In this document: positions 54,304-62,694 of the stretch, in pieces
Position numbering within the stretch: position 1 is the stretch's first letter
How the letters are laid out: each line of letters starts with the position of its first letter
Assembly (NCBI GenBank): GCA_028280635.1
Contig: JANQLM010000019.1
Coordinates: 1-64,000 of the forward strand
Direction: 5' to 3'
Source of the DNA: Halieaceae bacterium
GTDB lineage: Bacteria; Pseudomonadota; Gammaproteobacteria; Pseudomonadales; Halieaceae
DNA: 64,000 nucleotides
The notes under the pieces: generated by a model
Databases searched by the model: none
Told to the model about the DNA's origin: nothing
The model's input: the letters and a program-made list of their open reading frames with translations, nothing else
Translations under genes and position numbers: made by a program

Positions 54304-55650
54304 ATGGATATCAGCGTATTTGGAAGCGGCTATGTGGGCCTGGTGCAGGCCGCCGTTTTGGCAGATGTCGGCCACAAGGTCACCTGCATGGACGTGGACA
54401 AGGAGCGGGTCAAGGAATTGAAGGCGGGCACCGTGCCCTTCTTCGAGCCGGGCCTGGCGCCGATGATGCGGGAAGCCATCGACAACAAGCTGCTGAGCTT
54501 TACCGACAATGCCGGTGTTGCCATCCGGGCCGGAACATTCCTGTTTATCGCGGTAGGCACCCCGTCAGACATCGACGGCGCCGCCGATCTCAAGTACGTG
54601 CTGGAAGTGGCCACCACCATCGGCCGTCATATGACCGAGCGCAAGGTGGTCATCACCAAGTCCACGGTGCCGGTGGGCACCGCCGACAAGGTAAAGGAAG
54701 CGATTGCAGCGGCCCTGGCGGAACGTGGTGAGGACATTCCCTTTGAGGTGGTTTCCAACCCCGAATTCCTGAAAGAGGGTTCGGCGGTGGCCGATGCCAC
54801 CCGCCCGGACCGGATCATCATCGGCTCGGATTCCGAGCAGGCCATCGACGAGCTGCGCATCATGTACCAGGCCTACAACCGTAACCGCGACAAGCTGATG
54901 GTCATGGACCAGCGCAGCGCGGAAATGACCAAGTACGCCGCCAACGCCATGCTGGCCACCAAGATCAGCTTTATCAACGAGATGTCGAACATCGCCGAAG
55001 CGGTGGGCGCCGACATCGAGGAAGTGCGCCGCGGTATCGGCGCCGACCCGCGCATCGGTTACCAGTTCATCTACCCCGGCGCCGGCTACGGCGGTTCCTG
55101 CTTCCCCAAGGACATCCGGGCGCTGAAACACCTGGCCAAGGAACACGGCCAGGGCGCGCCGATCATCACCTCCGTGCACGACACCAATCAGCGCCAGAAG
55201 AACAAGCTGGGCGAGCGCGTGCTGAACTGCCTGGGGGCGGATCTTTCCAGGTACCGCATCGCGGTGTGGGGCCTGTCCTTCAAACCCAACACCGACGACC
55301 TGCGCGAGGCCCCCAGCGGCTACCTGCTGGATGTGCTGTGGGCCCAGGGCGCCACCGTGCAGGCCTATGACCCGGAAGCCATGGACAACGCCCGCCGCCA
55401 GTACGGCGAGCGCGAGGACTTTGTGCTGTGCGACAGCAAGGAAGACGCGCTGAAACGCGCAGAATGCCTGGTCATCTGCACAGAATGGAAGGCCTTCTTC
55501 TCTCCCAACTTCGAGCAGGTGAAGAAACTGATGAAGCGGCCGCTGATCATTGACGGCCGCAACCTGTACGATCCCGAATACGTGGCCAATCAGGGCATCG
55601 AGTACTACGCTATTGGCAGAGGACTGTCAGTAAAGAAACCGAATGCCTAA
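54304..55650 (+). CDS. ugd: UDP-glucose 6-dehydrogenase
   Basis: Oxidises UDP-glucose to UDP-glucuronic acid (448 aa), supplying acidic sugars for polysaccharides. N-terminal NAD-binding MDISVFGSGYVGLVQAAVLAD, then VAVGTPSDIDGAADLKYVLE, VITKSTVPVGTADKV, SNPEFLKEGSAVADATRPDRI, catalytic cysteine in GAGYGGSCFPKDIRALKH, and C-terminal WGLSFKPNTDDLREAPS. UDP-glucose is the likely substrate, but close relatives use GDP-mannose or UDP-GlcNAc. Its 3' end overlaps the next gene by 8 bases, so it is coupled to the RimK group. Confidence 0.93.
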   Translation: MDISVFGSGYVGLVQAAVLADVGHKVTCMDVDKERVKELKAGTVPFFEPGLAPMMREAIDNKLLSFTDNAGVAIRAGTFLFIAVGTPSDIDGAADLKYVLEVATTIGRHMTERKVVITKSTVPVGTADKVKEAIAAALAERGEDIPFEVVSNPEFLKEGSAVADATRPDRIIIGSDSEQAIDELRIMYQAYNRNRDKLMVMDQRSAEMTKYAANAMLATKISFINEMSNIAEAVGADIEEVRRGIGADPRIGYQFIYPGAGYGGSCFPKDIRALKHLAKEHGQGAPIITSVHDTNQRQKNKLGERVLNCLGADLSRYRIAVWGLSFKPNTDDLREAPSGYLLDVLWAQGATVQAYDPEAMDNARRQYGEREDFVLCDSKEDALKRAECLVICTEWKAFFSPNFEQVKKLMKRPLIIDGRNLYDPEYVANQGIEYYAIGRGLSVKKPNA

Positions 55651-56098
55651 GCAATACCTGGGCTGGCGCGAATGGCTGGCCCTGCCCGAACTTGGCATCG
55701 ACTATATAAAAGCCAAGGTCGACACGGGCGCACGCACCAGCGCCCTGCACGCTTTTCGAGTGGAACCCTTCAGCAAGCACGGCGAGGATTGGGTGCGCTT
55801 CGGCATGCACCCGCTGCAGTACGACCCGTCCAAGGTGGTGGACTGTGAAGCCCGAGTCCTGGACCGGCGCGACGTGCGTGACTCCGGCGGCCATATGGAG
55901 TTGCGTTATGTCATTCGCTCCACCATTCTCATCGGTGGTGCGGCGGTCGACGCCGAAATCACCCTCACCGACCGGGAATCGATGAAATTCCGCATGCTGC
56001 TTGGCCGTACCGCCATGCGCGGCAACTACCTGGTCGACCCGGGCCGCTCCTATCTGAGCCGGCCACCGCCGCAGGCGGACGGCGATGAACCCGCTTAA
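55643..56098 (+). CDS. RimB/COG4067-type retropepsin-like ATP-dependent zinc protease
   Basis: A 151-aa protein of the family found beside RimK ligases (COG4067, RimB-like). The retropepsin-like active-site region IKAKVDTGARTSALHAF is intact near residue 27, and VIRSTILIGGAAVDAEITLTDRESMKFRMLLGRTAMRGNYLVDP completes the domain (read here in two parts, TLTDRESMKFRMLLGRTAMRG being the best conserved). In Pseudomonas, RimB is reported to affect RimK activity and turnover; cleavage of glutamate tails is a possible role. It starts inside the ugd 3' end and is followed by rimK after 78 bases. Confidence 0.85.
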   Translation: MPKQYLGWREWLALPELGIDYIKAKVDTGARTSALHAFRVEPFSKHGEDWVRFGMHPLQYDPSKVVDCEARVLDRRDVRDSGGHMELRYVIRSTILIGGAAVDAEITLTDRESMKFRMLLGRTAMRGNYLVDPGRSYLSRPPPQADGDEPA

Positions 56099-56176
56099 GG
56101 CTGAGAACCGGGGCGCCGATCCGGCCCGCTCCGGCAGCGACAAACTCCCAATCCCCCAATTCCCAGGAGCGGCACC

Positions 56177-57085
56177 ATGAAAATCGGCATCCTGTCGCGC
56201 AATCCGCGCCTGTACTCCACCAGTCGCCTGGTCGAGGCCGCAGAGAATCGCGGCCATGAAGTACAGGTCATCGATATTCTTAAATGCTACATGGACATCT
56301 CCTCTTCCAAGCCTGGCATCGTCTACCGGGACCAGAAGCTCGAAGGTTTCGATGCGGTGATTCCGCGCATCGGCGCATCAGTTACCTCCTACGGCACGGC
56401 GGTCATCCGCCAGTTCGAGATGATGGGCGTGTACTGCCTGACCGAGTCGATTCCGCTGGGGCGTAGCCGGGACAAGCTGCGGGCCTTGCAGCTGCTGTCG
56501 CGCAAGGGCGTGGGGATGCCGGTGACGGGCTTCGCCCACGACGTCGGCAATGCCCGCCAACTCATCAAGCTGGTGGGTGGTGCGCCGCTGGTGCTCAAAC
56601 TACTGGAAGGCACCCAGGGACGCGGCGTGGTGCTGGCGGAAACCATCAAGGCGGCAGAATCCGTGATCGACGCCTTCCAGGAACTGGGAGCAGACTTCCT
56701 GGTGCAGGAGTTCATCAAGGAAGCCGGCGGCACCGACATACGGGCCTTTGTGATAGGCCGTAGGGTTTACGCGGCCATGCAGCGCACCGCGGCGGAGGGA
56801 GAATTCCGCTCCAACCTGCACCGCGGCGGCAGCGCCGAGCTCGTTAAACTGACGCCGGCGGAGCGCGCCACCGCGGTCAAGGCGGCCCAGACCATGGGGC
56901 TCAATGTTGCCGGCGTCGACATGCTGCGTTCCAGCCGGGGGCCGCTTATCATGGAGGTGAATTCATCACCGGGGCTGCGCGGCATCGAAGAGGCCACCGG
57001 CAAGGATGTGGCTGACAGGGTCATCCAGTTTGTGGAGGAAGCCGCCGCCGGCCACAAACCCAAGGGCAGACGCACCCGGGGTTGA
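56177..57085 (+). CDS. rimK: RimK-type alpha-L-glutamate ligase
   Basis: ATP-grasp ligase (302 aa) adding glutamate residues, classically to the C-terminus of ribosomal protein S6. Landmarks: [80 protein letters not shown], and metal-binding [19 protein letters not shown]. Length matches E. coli RimK (300 aa). A CAGGAG ribosome site precedes the start. Between a RimB-like protease and an aspartoacylase-like protein, the context fits regulated protein or peptide glutamylation. Substrate in this organism is inferred. Confidence 0.95.
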   Translation: MKIGILSRNPRLYSTSRLVEAAENRGHEVQVIDILKCYMDISSSKPGIVYRDQKLEGFDAVIPRIGASVTSYGTAVIRQFEMMGVYCLTESIPLGRSRDKLRALQLLSRKGVGMPVTGFAHDVGNARQLIKLVGGAPLVLKLLEGTQGRGVVLAETIKAAESVIDAFQELGADFLVQEFIKEAGGTDIRAFVIGRRVYAAMQRTAAEGEFRSNLHRGGSAELVKLTPAERATAVKAAQTMGLNVAGVDMLRSSRGPLIMEVNSSPGLRGIEEATGKDVADRVIQFVEEAAAGHKPKGRRTRG

Positions 57086-57123
57086 GGAGAGAACGGGGCA
57101 ACAGACTGAGCAACAGGCAGACC

Positions 57124-58194
57124 ATGGACGACAAATCAGACAGGGATCTGGAAATCAGCGGTACCGCCATCGCCCCCGGGGAACGCCGCGAGGTTAACCT
57201 GCGAGTGGCGCCCACCTACACCCATGACGACCTGTCCATGACCGTGCAGGTCATCCGCGGTAAGAAGCCCGGCCCCACCCTGTTTATTTCCGGCGCCATT
57301 CACGGTGATGAGATCAACGGCGTGGAGATCATCCGCCGGGTGCTGCAGGCCAAGGCCCTGAAAAACCTGCGCGGCACCCTGCTGGCGATTCCCATTGTCA
57401 ACGTACATGGCTTTCTCAACCAGTCCCGCTACCTGCCCGACGGGCGGGATCTCAACCGCTGCTTTCCCGGCTCCGCGAAAGGCTCCCTGGCGGGACGGGT
57501 AGCCCATACCTTTATCGAAGAGATTGTCAGCAAGTGCACCCACGGCATCGACCTGCATACTGGTGCCCGGCACCGCAGCAATTTCCCGCAGATTCGCGCC
57601 GACCTCGACCAGCCCGGCACCCAGGCCATGACCGAGGCCTTCGGTGTGCCGCTGGCGCTGGACTCCAAGATTCGCGACGGCTCGCTGCGGGAGTGCGCCG
57701 GCGACCTGGGTATACCGGTGATTCTGTATGAAGCCGGCGAGGCGTTACGCTTCGACGAGGTGTACATTCGCGGCGGCGTGAAGGGTGTGATCAACGTGAT
57801 GCGTGAGATTGGCATGCTGCGCAAGAGCCGTCGCAAAACCGCGCCCAAAGCGCCGGAGTTCAGCGACCAGACCTTCTGGGTGCGGGCACCGGAGAGCGGT
57901 GTGCTGCGCACCCTGGTGCCGCTGGGCGCCAAAGTGGACCGCAATCAGGTGATCGGCATTGTCGGCGACCCATTGGGCAGCAGCGAAACCGAGGTCACCG
58001 CCGCCTATGCCGGCGTGGTGATCGGCCGCAGCAACTTACCGCTGGTGTATTCGGGCGATGCCCTGTTCCACGTCGCCCGCTACGGCCGCAACAATCAAAA
58101 GGTAGAGCGCCACGTGGAGGAATTCACCGAGGAGCACGAGCCCACAGAGCTGTCTATCGACCCGGAAGACCCCAGCAACGCGCCTATTACCTGA
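57124..58194 (+). CDS. Succinylglutamate desuccinylase/aspartoacylase-family metallopeptidase-like protein
   Basis: A 356-aa zinc carboxypeptidase-fold hydrolase (COG3608). The zinc ligands are visible: H and E in GAIHGDEINGVEII near residue 60 and the distal His in GIDLHTGARHRSNFPQIRADL; the catalytic glutamate region is PVILYEAGEALRFD. Unlike AstE it carries a C-terminal beta domain (WVRAPESGVLRTLVPLGAKV). It follows rimK by 38 bases; this trio is recurrent in proteobacteria, so it may remove or trim amino acids added by RimK. ATG 57124 is chosen over a TTG at 57082. Confidence 0.85.
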   Translation: MDDKSDRDLEISGTAIAPGERREVNLRVAPTYTHDDLSMTVQVIRGKKPGPTLFISGAIHGDEINGVEIIRRVLQAKALKNLRGTLLAIPIVNVHGFLNQSRYLPDGRDLNRCFPGSAKGSLAGRVAHTFIEEIVSKCTHGIDLHTGARHRSNFPQIRADLDQPGTQAMTEAFGVPLALDSKIRDGSLRECAGDLGIPVILYEAGEALRFDEVYIRGGVKGVINVMREIGMLRKSRRKTAPKAPEFSDQTFWVRAPESGVLRTLVPLGAKVDRNQVIGIVGDPLGSSETEVTAAYAGVVIGRSNLPLVYSGDALFHVARYGRNNQKVERHVEEFTEEHEPTELSIDPEDPSNAPIT

Positions 58195-58216
58195 CTTCAC
58201 CGCCCGGCCGGCCAAG

Positions 58217-58232
58217 TGTGAACTGGCTCACA
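58217..58232 (+). promoter_or_regulatory. Perfect CRP-type site
   Basis: TGTGA-ACTGGC-TCACA, within the longer palindrome GTGTGAACTGGCTCACAC (58216-58233). Both half-sites match the CRP/Vfr consensus perfectly with the N6 spacer. Its centre (58224.5) is about 30 bases before a TATCTT hexamer at 58253, the geometry of a class II CRP-activated promoter for the gene at 58316. Confidence 0.7.
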
Positions 58233-58252
58233 CAAATACAGTCCGGTCACAG

Positions 58253-58258
58253 TATCTT
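58253..58258 (+). promoter_or_regulatory. -10 hexamer of the putative CRP-dependent promoter
   Basis: TATCTT, four of six consensus positions. A CRP site centred at -41.5 would place the transcription start near 58266 and the -10 at about 58254-58259, one base from this hexamer. There is no clear -35, as expected for a CRP-dependent promoter. Confidence 0.45.
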
Positions 58259-58315
58259 CACAGTCCCGCTTTAGCGTAGCGCGCTCACCATTTCCCTTCA
58301 CAGGCCTTTCGCCCC

Positions 58316-59386
58316 ATGAAATCCCTGCTTGGCGCTGTATCTACCCTCGCAGCCTTACTCTTCGCCCACCCTGCCAGCGCACTGGTCATCCTCCAGTACC
58401 AGTACATCAGCGACAGCACGCCGGCAGCCACCAGCACCTCCCCTGACATTTTCGAACAGCACCTGGACATGATCGCCCAGGCCGGCCTGGACGTGGTCGA
58501 CCTGGACACCGTCACCCGGCTGCTGCGCCGTCGCAAGGCGCCGCCGGAAAACGCGGTGCTGATTACCTTCGACGGCGGCCACAGCTCGGTGTACAGCGAG
58601 GCCTACCCGCGGCTGAAATCACGCGGCTGGCCCTTTGTGGTGTTCACCCGCACCCAGGCCGTGGACGGCGGTAAAGCCGGCTACCTGGGCTGGGCCCAGC
58701 TTCTGGAAATGGCGGACAACGGCGCCGCCATCGCCAATAACAGTGTCAGCGGTGCCCTGCTGGCGCGGCGCCCAGCAAACGTGCCGGAGGCGATGTGGCG
58801 GGCCCAGGCCCAGCGAGAAATCCAGTATGCCGAGGCGCGGATTCTCACCAACGTCCGCCAGCAGCACAAGGTGTTTGCTTTCCCGCTGGGTGAGTACAAC
58901 GAGGAGTTGCAGAGCCTGCTGGATGCGCTGGAGTTCCTCGGTGTCAGCCGCACCCCAGGCGTGGTGGACCGCAGGGACGGTCTGGCCATGCCGCGCTTTC
59001 CCATGACCGGCGCAGATGGCCGTCCGGAGGCGCTGCGCGACAAGCTGATTGCCCGGCCCATGGCCATCGACTCCCTGCGCCTGCGCGATGAAGACGGCGA
59101 CCGGCTGCGGGACGGCGCCCTGCCCGCAGACGTGACCCAGCCGATCCTGGAAATCCAGCTAGACGACCGGGACCTGCAGGCGGGCCTCGTATGCCGCAGC
59201 AACGGCGAGCCGCTCAGCCGCCGCGAAGACCGCAGGAAGCTGTTGTTCCAGGCGACCTCGGCACTGCCCGCCGGACGCTCACGCTATGACTGCAGCGCGC
59301 GCGACGAAGCCAGCGGTGAGGTGTTCTGGTTCTCGGTGGCCTTCCTGCGCCCCAACCCTGACGGCAGCTGGCCCGCCAGCCGCTGA
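58316..59386 (+). CDS. Exported NodB-fold polysaccharide deacetylase-like protein lacking metal ligands
   Basis: A 356-aa periplasmic or secreted protein with signal peptide (MKSLLGAVSTLAALLFAHPASA). The fold follows polysaccharide deacetylases: VLITFDGGHSSVYSEAYPRL aligns with the TFDDG motif, but the second aspartate (metal ligand) is glycine, and the H-(S/T)-x-x-x-H motif is replaced by IANNSVSG, so both histidines are gone. FAFPLGEYNEELQSLLDAL matches the later PxG-x-(Y/N) motif. A C-terminal beta-rich domain follows. It is probably a carbohydrate-binding pseudo-enzyme. A perfect CRP-type site lies 84 bases upstream. Confidence 0.88.
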   Translation: MKSLLGAVSTLAALLFAHPASALVILQYQYISDSTPAATSTSPDIFEQHLDMIAQAGLDVVDLDTVTRLLRRRKAPPENAVLITFDGGHSSVYSEAYPRLKSRGWPFVVFTRTQAVDGGKAGYLGWAQLLEMADNGAAIANNSVSGALLARRPANVPEAMWRAQAQREIQYAEARILTNVRQQHKVFAFPLGEYNEELQSLLDALEFLGVSRTPGVVDRRDGLAMPRFPMTGADGRPEALRDKLIARPMAIDSLRLRDEDGDRLRDGALPADVTQPILEIQLDDRDLQAGLVCRSNGEPLSRREDRRKLLFQATSALPAGRSRYDCSARDEASGEVFWFSVAFLRPNPDGSWPASR

Positions 59387-59473
59387 ACCTCCTCGCCTCT
59401 CGCGAAAGGGCTTGCGCGGCGTTGACAGCCGGTACATAAACCGGAAAATCGCGAGCCTCACCCCGGAGGACCC

Positions 59474-61138
59474 ATGGCCCAATACGTCTACACCATGAAT
59501 CGCGTCGGCAAGGTCGTGCCGCCGAAACGCAAGATCCTGGAAGATATTTCGCTGTCGTTTTTCCCCGGCGCCAAGATCGGCGTGCTGGGCCTGAATGGCG
59601 CCGGCAAATCCACCCTGCTGAAAATCATGGCGGGCATCGACACCGACATTCTCGGCGAGGCGCGGCCCCAGCCCGGCATCAAGGTGGGCTACCTGCCTCA
59701 GGAGCCCCAACTGGATCCCGACAAGGACGTGCGCGGCAACGTCGAGGAAGGCCTGGCAGATGCCATCGATGCGCTGGCCGAGCTCGACAAGGTGTACGCC
59801 GCCTACGCCGAGGAAGACGCCGACTTCGATGCCCTGGCCAAGCGCCAGGGGGAACTGGAAGACATCATCCAGGCCGCCGACGCCCACAATATCGAAACCC
59901 GGCTGGAAATTGCCGCCGACGCCCTGCGGCTGCCGCCCTGGGATGCCGATGTCGGCAAGATTTCCGGCGGCGAACGGCGCCGGGTGGCCCTGTGCCGGCT
60001 GCTGCTGTCCAACCCGGATATGCTGCTGCTGGACGAGCCCACCAACCACCTGGACGCTGAAAGCGTGGCCTGGCTGGAGCGCTTCCTGCTGGATTTCCCG
60101 GGCACCGTGGTGGCGATTACCCACGACCGCTACTTCCTCGACAACGCCGCCGGCTGGATTCTGGAGCTGGACCGCGGCCGCGGCATTCCCTACGAGGGGA
60201 ACTACTCTTCGTGGCTCGACCAGAAGGAAAAGCGCCTGGAAATGGAGCAGCGCCAGGAGGCCTCGCTGCAGAAAACCATTAAGGCGGAGCTGGAGTGGGT
60301 GCGCGCCAACCCCAAGGGCCGGCAAGCCAAGAGCAAGGCCCGCCTGCAGCGCTTCGAGGACCTGCAGTCCCAGGAATTCCAGACCCGCAACGAGACCAAC
60401 GAGATCTATATTCCCCCGGGCCAGCGCCTTGGTGACCTGGTGATTGAGGTGGACGGGGTAACCAAGTCCTTTGGCGATCGCCTGCTGCTGGATGGGGTGA
60501 GCTTCTCCGTACCGAAGGGCGCCATCGTCGGCATCATCGGCGCCAACGGCATGGGCAAATCCACCCTGTTCCGCATTCTCACCGGTGCCGAGCAGGCCGA
60601 CGGCGGCACGGTGCGCATCGGCGATACGGTGCAGATTGCCTACGTCGACCAGAGCCGCGATGACCTCGACGGCAGCAAGACCGTGTGGGAAGAGATTTCC
60701 GACGGCCACGACAACCTGCAAATCGGCAGCTACGAGATCAACTCACGCTCCTATGTGGGCAAGTTCAACTTCAAGGGAACCGATCAACAGAAGTTTGTGA
60801 AGGACCTGTCCGGGGGTGAGCGCAACCGCCTGCACCTGGCCAAGCTGCTCAAGCAGGGCGCCAACGTGCTGCTGCTGGACGAGCCCACCAACGACCTGGA
60901 CGTAGAAACCCTGCGCGCCCTGGAAGAAGCCCTGCTGGCCTTCCCGGGCGCTGCCCTGGTGATCTCCCACGACCGCTGGTTCCTGGACCGGGTGGCCACC
61001 CACATTCTCGCCTACGAGGACGACGGCGGCGTGGTGTTCCACGAAGGCAACTTCACCGACTACGAAGAAGACCGCAAGGCCCGCCTCGGCGCCGAGGCGG
61101 ACCAGCCTCACCGGGTGAAATACAAGAAACTGAAGTAG
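59474..61138 (+). CDS. ettA: Energy-dependent translational throttle protein EttA
   Basis: ABC-F ATPase (554 aa) that binds the ribosomal E site and gates entry into elongation according to ATP/ADP ratio. It has two ABC cassettes: Walker A GLNGAGKSTLLKIMAG and GANGMGKSTLFRILTG; signature sequences KISGGERRRVALC and DLSGGERNRLHLAKL; Walker B LLLDEPTNHLDAES and LLLDEPTNDLDVET. The linker with the arm motif and the C-terminal RKARLGAEADQPHRVKYKKL fit EttA of 555 aa. A strong GGAGGA site precedes the ATG. Confidence 0.96.
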   Translation: MAQYVYTMNRVGKVVPPKRKILEDISLSFFPGAKIGVLGLNGAGKSTLLKIMAGIDTDILGEARPQPGIKVGYLPQEPQLDPDKDVRGNVEEGLADAIDALAELDKVYAAYAEEDADFDALAKRQGELEDIIQAADAHNIETRLEIAADALRLPPWDADVGKISGGERRRVALCRLLLSNPDMLLLDEPTNHLDAESVAWLERFLLDFPGTVVAITHDRYFLDNAAGWILELDRGRGIPYEGNYSSWLDQKEKRLEMEQRQEASLQKTIKAELEWVRANPKGRQAKSKARLQRFEDLQSQEFQTRNETNEIYIPPGQRLGDLVIEVDGVTKSFGDRLLLDGVSFSVPKGAIVGIIGANGMGKSTLFRILTGAEQADGGTVRIGDTVQIAYVDQSRDDLDGSKTVWEEISDGHDNLQIGSYEINSRSYVGKFNFKGTDQQKFVKDLSGGERNRLHLAKLLKQGANVLLLDEPTNDLDVETLRALEEALLAFPGAALVISHDRWFLDRVATHILAYEDDGGVVFHEGNFTDYEEDRKARLGAEADQPHRVKYKKLK

Positions 61139-61239
61139 CTTTCCGTCGCCGCCACGCCGCCGGGTGGCCTCGCACGGCTTGTCACGGCAGCCAGGGATTT
61201 ACGGCAGTCCCGACGATTCAAACTGTGCCGGCGAAGCAC

Positions 61240-62238
61240 TTACGCCGCAATCCACTCCGGGTAGGGCAGCTTGTGCGCCCACAGGAACTCGGCGTTGAAG
61301 AGCTTGCTGGCATAGCGGGCGCCGGAGTCGCAGAGGATAGTGACGATAGTGTGCCCGGGCCCCAGCTCTTCCGCCAGGCGCACCGCGCCGGCGATGTTCA
61401 CCGCCGCTGAGCCACCCACGCTGATGCCCTCTTCCTTGAGCAGGTCGTAGAGATAGGGCAAGGCCTCCTCGTCGCTGACCTGGCAGGCGAAGTCCACCCC
61501 CAGGCCCGCGAGGTTACCGGGCACGAAACTCACGCCAACCCCTTCCACAATGGATGACCCCTCCTTGCGGGGTTCACCCTCCCGGAAATAGTGGTAGACG
61601 CCGGAACCCATGGGGTCGGCCACGCCGATTCTGACACCCGGGTTTTTCTCACGCAGCGCGGCGGCCACACCGCTCAAGGTGCCACCGGTACCCACCGAGC
61701 AGATGAAGCCATCCACCTTGCCGTCGGTCTGGTGCCAGATTTCCTGGCCGGTGGTGTCGCAGTGAATCTGCGTGTTGGCGGGATTGTCGAACTGGCGCGC
61801 CCAGATGGCGCCATTGGGCTCCTGGTGGGCGCGACCGGCGGCGACCTGCTCGGCGGTGTGAATATAGTGGTGTGGATTGTCGTAACCTACCGTAGGCACC
61901 AGAATCAGTTCAGCGCCCAACATTTCCACCTGGTTGATCTTCTCCTGGCTGGCGCCCTGGGGCATGACCACCACGGTTTCAAAGCCCATGGCATTGGCGA
62001 CGATGGTCAAGCCGATGCCGGTATTGCCCACCGTGCCTTCCACCACCACCCCACCGGGGCTCAGGTCTCCCGCCGCCACCGCGGCCTGGATAATGCCCAG
62101 TGCAGTGCGGTCTTTCACGGAGCCGCCCGGGTTCATGAACTCGGCTTTGCCGTAGATTTGGCAGCCGGTCAGCTCCGACACCTTGCGCAGATGCAGCAGA
62201 GGTGTGTTGCCGATGATCTGGGGCAGGTGATTGTCCAT
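61240..62238 (-). CDS. Cysteine synthase family enzyme (CysK/CysM-like)
   Basis: PLP-dependent beta-replacement enzyme (332 aa), probably O-acetylserine sulfhydrylase. Landmarks: IIGNTPLLHLRKVSELTGC, the PLP lysine in FMNPGGSVKDRTALGII, TVGNTGIGLTIVANAMGF, VVVMPQGASQEKINQVEMLG, and ICSVGTGGTLSGVAAAL. Valine replaces the usual serine in the asparagine-loop motif TSGNTG, and the C-terminal part lacks a CBS domain. Assignment to CysK, CysM or another cysteine/cystathionine synthase relative is not certain. It is convergent with ettA across a 101-base gap without a clear terminator. Confidence 0.9.
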   Translation of the reverse strand: MDNHLPQIIGNTPLLHLRKVSELTGCQIYGKAEFMNPGGSVKDRTALGIIQAAVAAGDLSPGGVVVEGTVGNTGIGLTIVANAMGFETVVVMPQGASQEKINQVEMLGAELILVPTVGYDNPHHYIHTAEQVAAGRAHQEPNGAIWARQFDNPANTQIHCDTTGQEIWHQTDGKVDGFICSVGTGGTLSGVAAALREKNPGVRIGVADPMGSGVYHYFREGEPRKEGSSIVEGVGVSFVPGNLAGLGVDFACQVSDEEALPYLYDLLKEEGISVGGSAAVNIAGAVRLAEELGPGHTIVTILCDSGARYASKLFNAEFLWAHKLPYPEWIAA

Positions 62239-62304
62239 AGTCAGTCCTTAGCGGGCAGGCGCCACCCAGTGGCAACAGGGTTCATCCACCTGAGTGTAGC
62301 ACCG

Positions 62305-62345
62305 CAAAAAAGGGGTCAGAGCCCTTTTCCGAGAGCCCTTTTCCG
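62305..62345. repeat. Direct repeat and short palindrome between sorB and the cysteine synthase gene
   Basis: A 13-base direct repeat GAGCCCTTTTCCG occurs at 62319-62331 and 62333-62345. The first copy is also the right arm of a partial palindrome AAAAAAGGGGTCAGAGCCCTTTT. It resembles short G/C-rich repeats seen in many copies in proteobacterial genomes, and it lies between genes read in the same direction. Confidence 0.6.
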
Positions 62346-62361
62346 CCGGGTCCGCCTGGCG

Positions 62362-62694
62362 CTACTCGAAGCTCACTTCGAGCGGGGCGCGCCGTCCCCG
62401 GGGCAGCGGGCCGTAGTTGGCGGCCAGGTAATCGAGGATCACCGGCTCCGCCTCACCCAGTGGCCACAGGTTCTGGGTATCCTGCATCCAACGAATCATC
62501 TGCAGCCAACCTGCCCGGTCGGCACGGTTCTGGGCCACCAGCCTGCCCGAGTGGCAGGCAGTGCACTGGGCTTTCACCTCGTCGAAGCCGGAGGCGATCA
62601 CCAGGCCGCTGACGGGGTCGATGTCGGCGGCGGAAGCGGGTCTCAACGAGAGCGCGAAAAACAGCATAAAAAACATCCGCGCCGCTTTCTGCAT
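62362..62694 (-). CDS. Small monohaem c-type cytochrome (SorB-like)
   Basis: A 110-aa periplasmic cytochrome c. Signal peptide MQKAARMFFMLFFALSLRPASA is followed by the haem-binding CTACHS near residue 45, and ends LEVSFE. The methionine ligand probably lies in RWMQDTQNLWPLGE. Start ATG 62694 overlaps the molybdoenzyme stop by 4 bases, and the pair matches SorAB sulfite dehydrogenases in which the cytochrome receives electrons from the molybdenum subunit. It would pass electrons to the respiratory chain. Confidence 0.85.
   Translation of the reverse strand: MQKAARMFFMLFFALSLRPASAADIDPVSGLVIASGFDEVKAQCTACHSGRLVAQNRADRAGWLQMIRWMQDTQNLWPLGEAEPVILDYLAANYGPLPRGRRAPLEVSFE

Noticed and set aside
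59279-60721. 480-codon minus-strand frame over ettA
   Set aside because: Antisense to ettA, whose ABC motifs are unmistakable.
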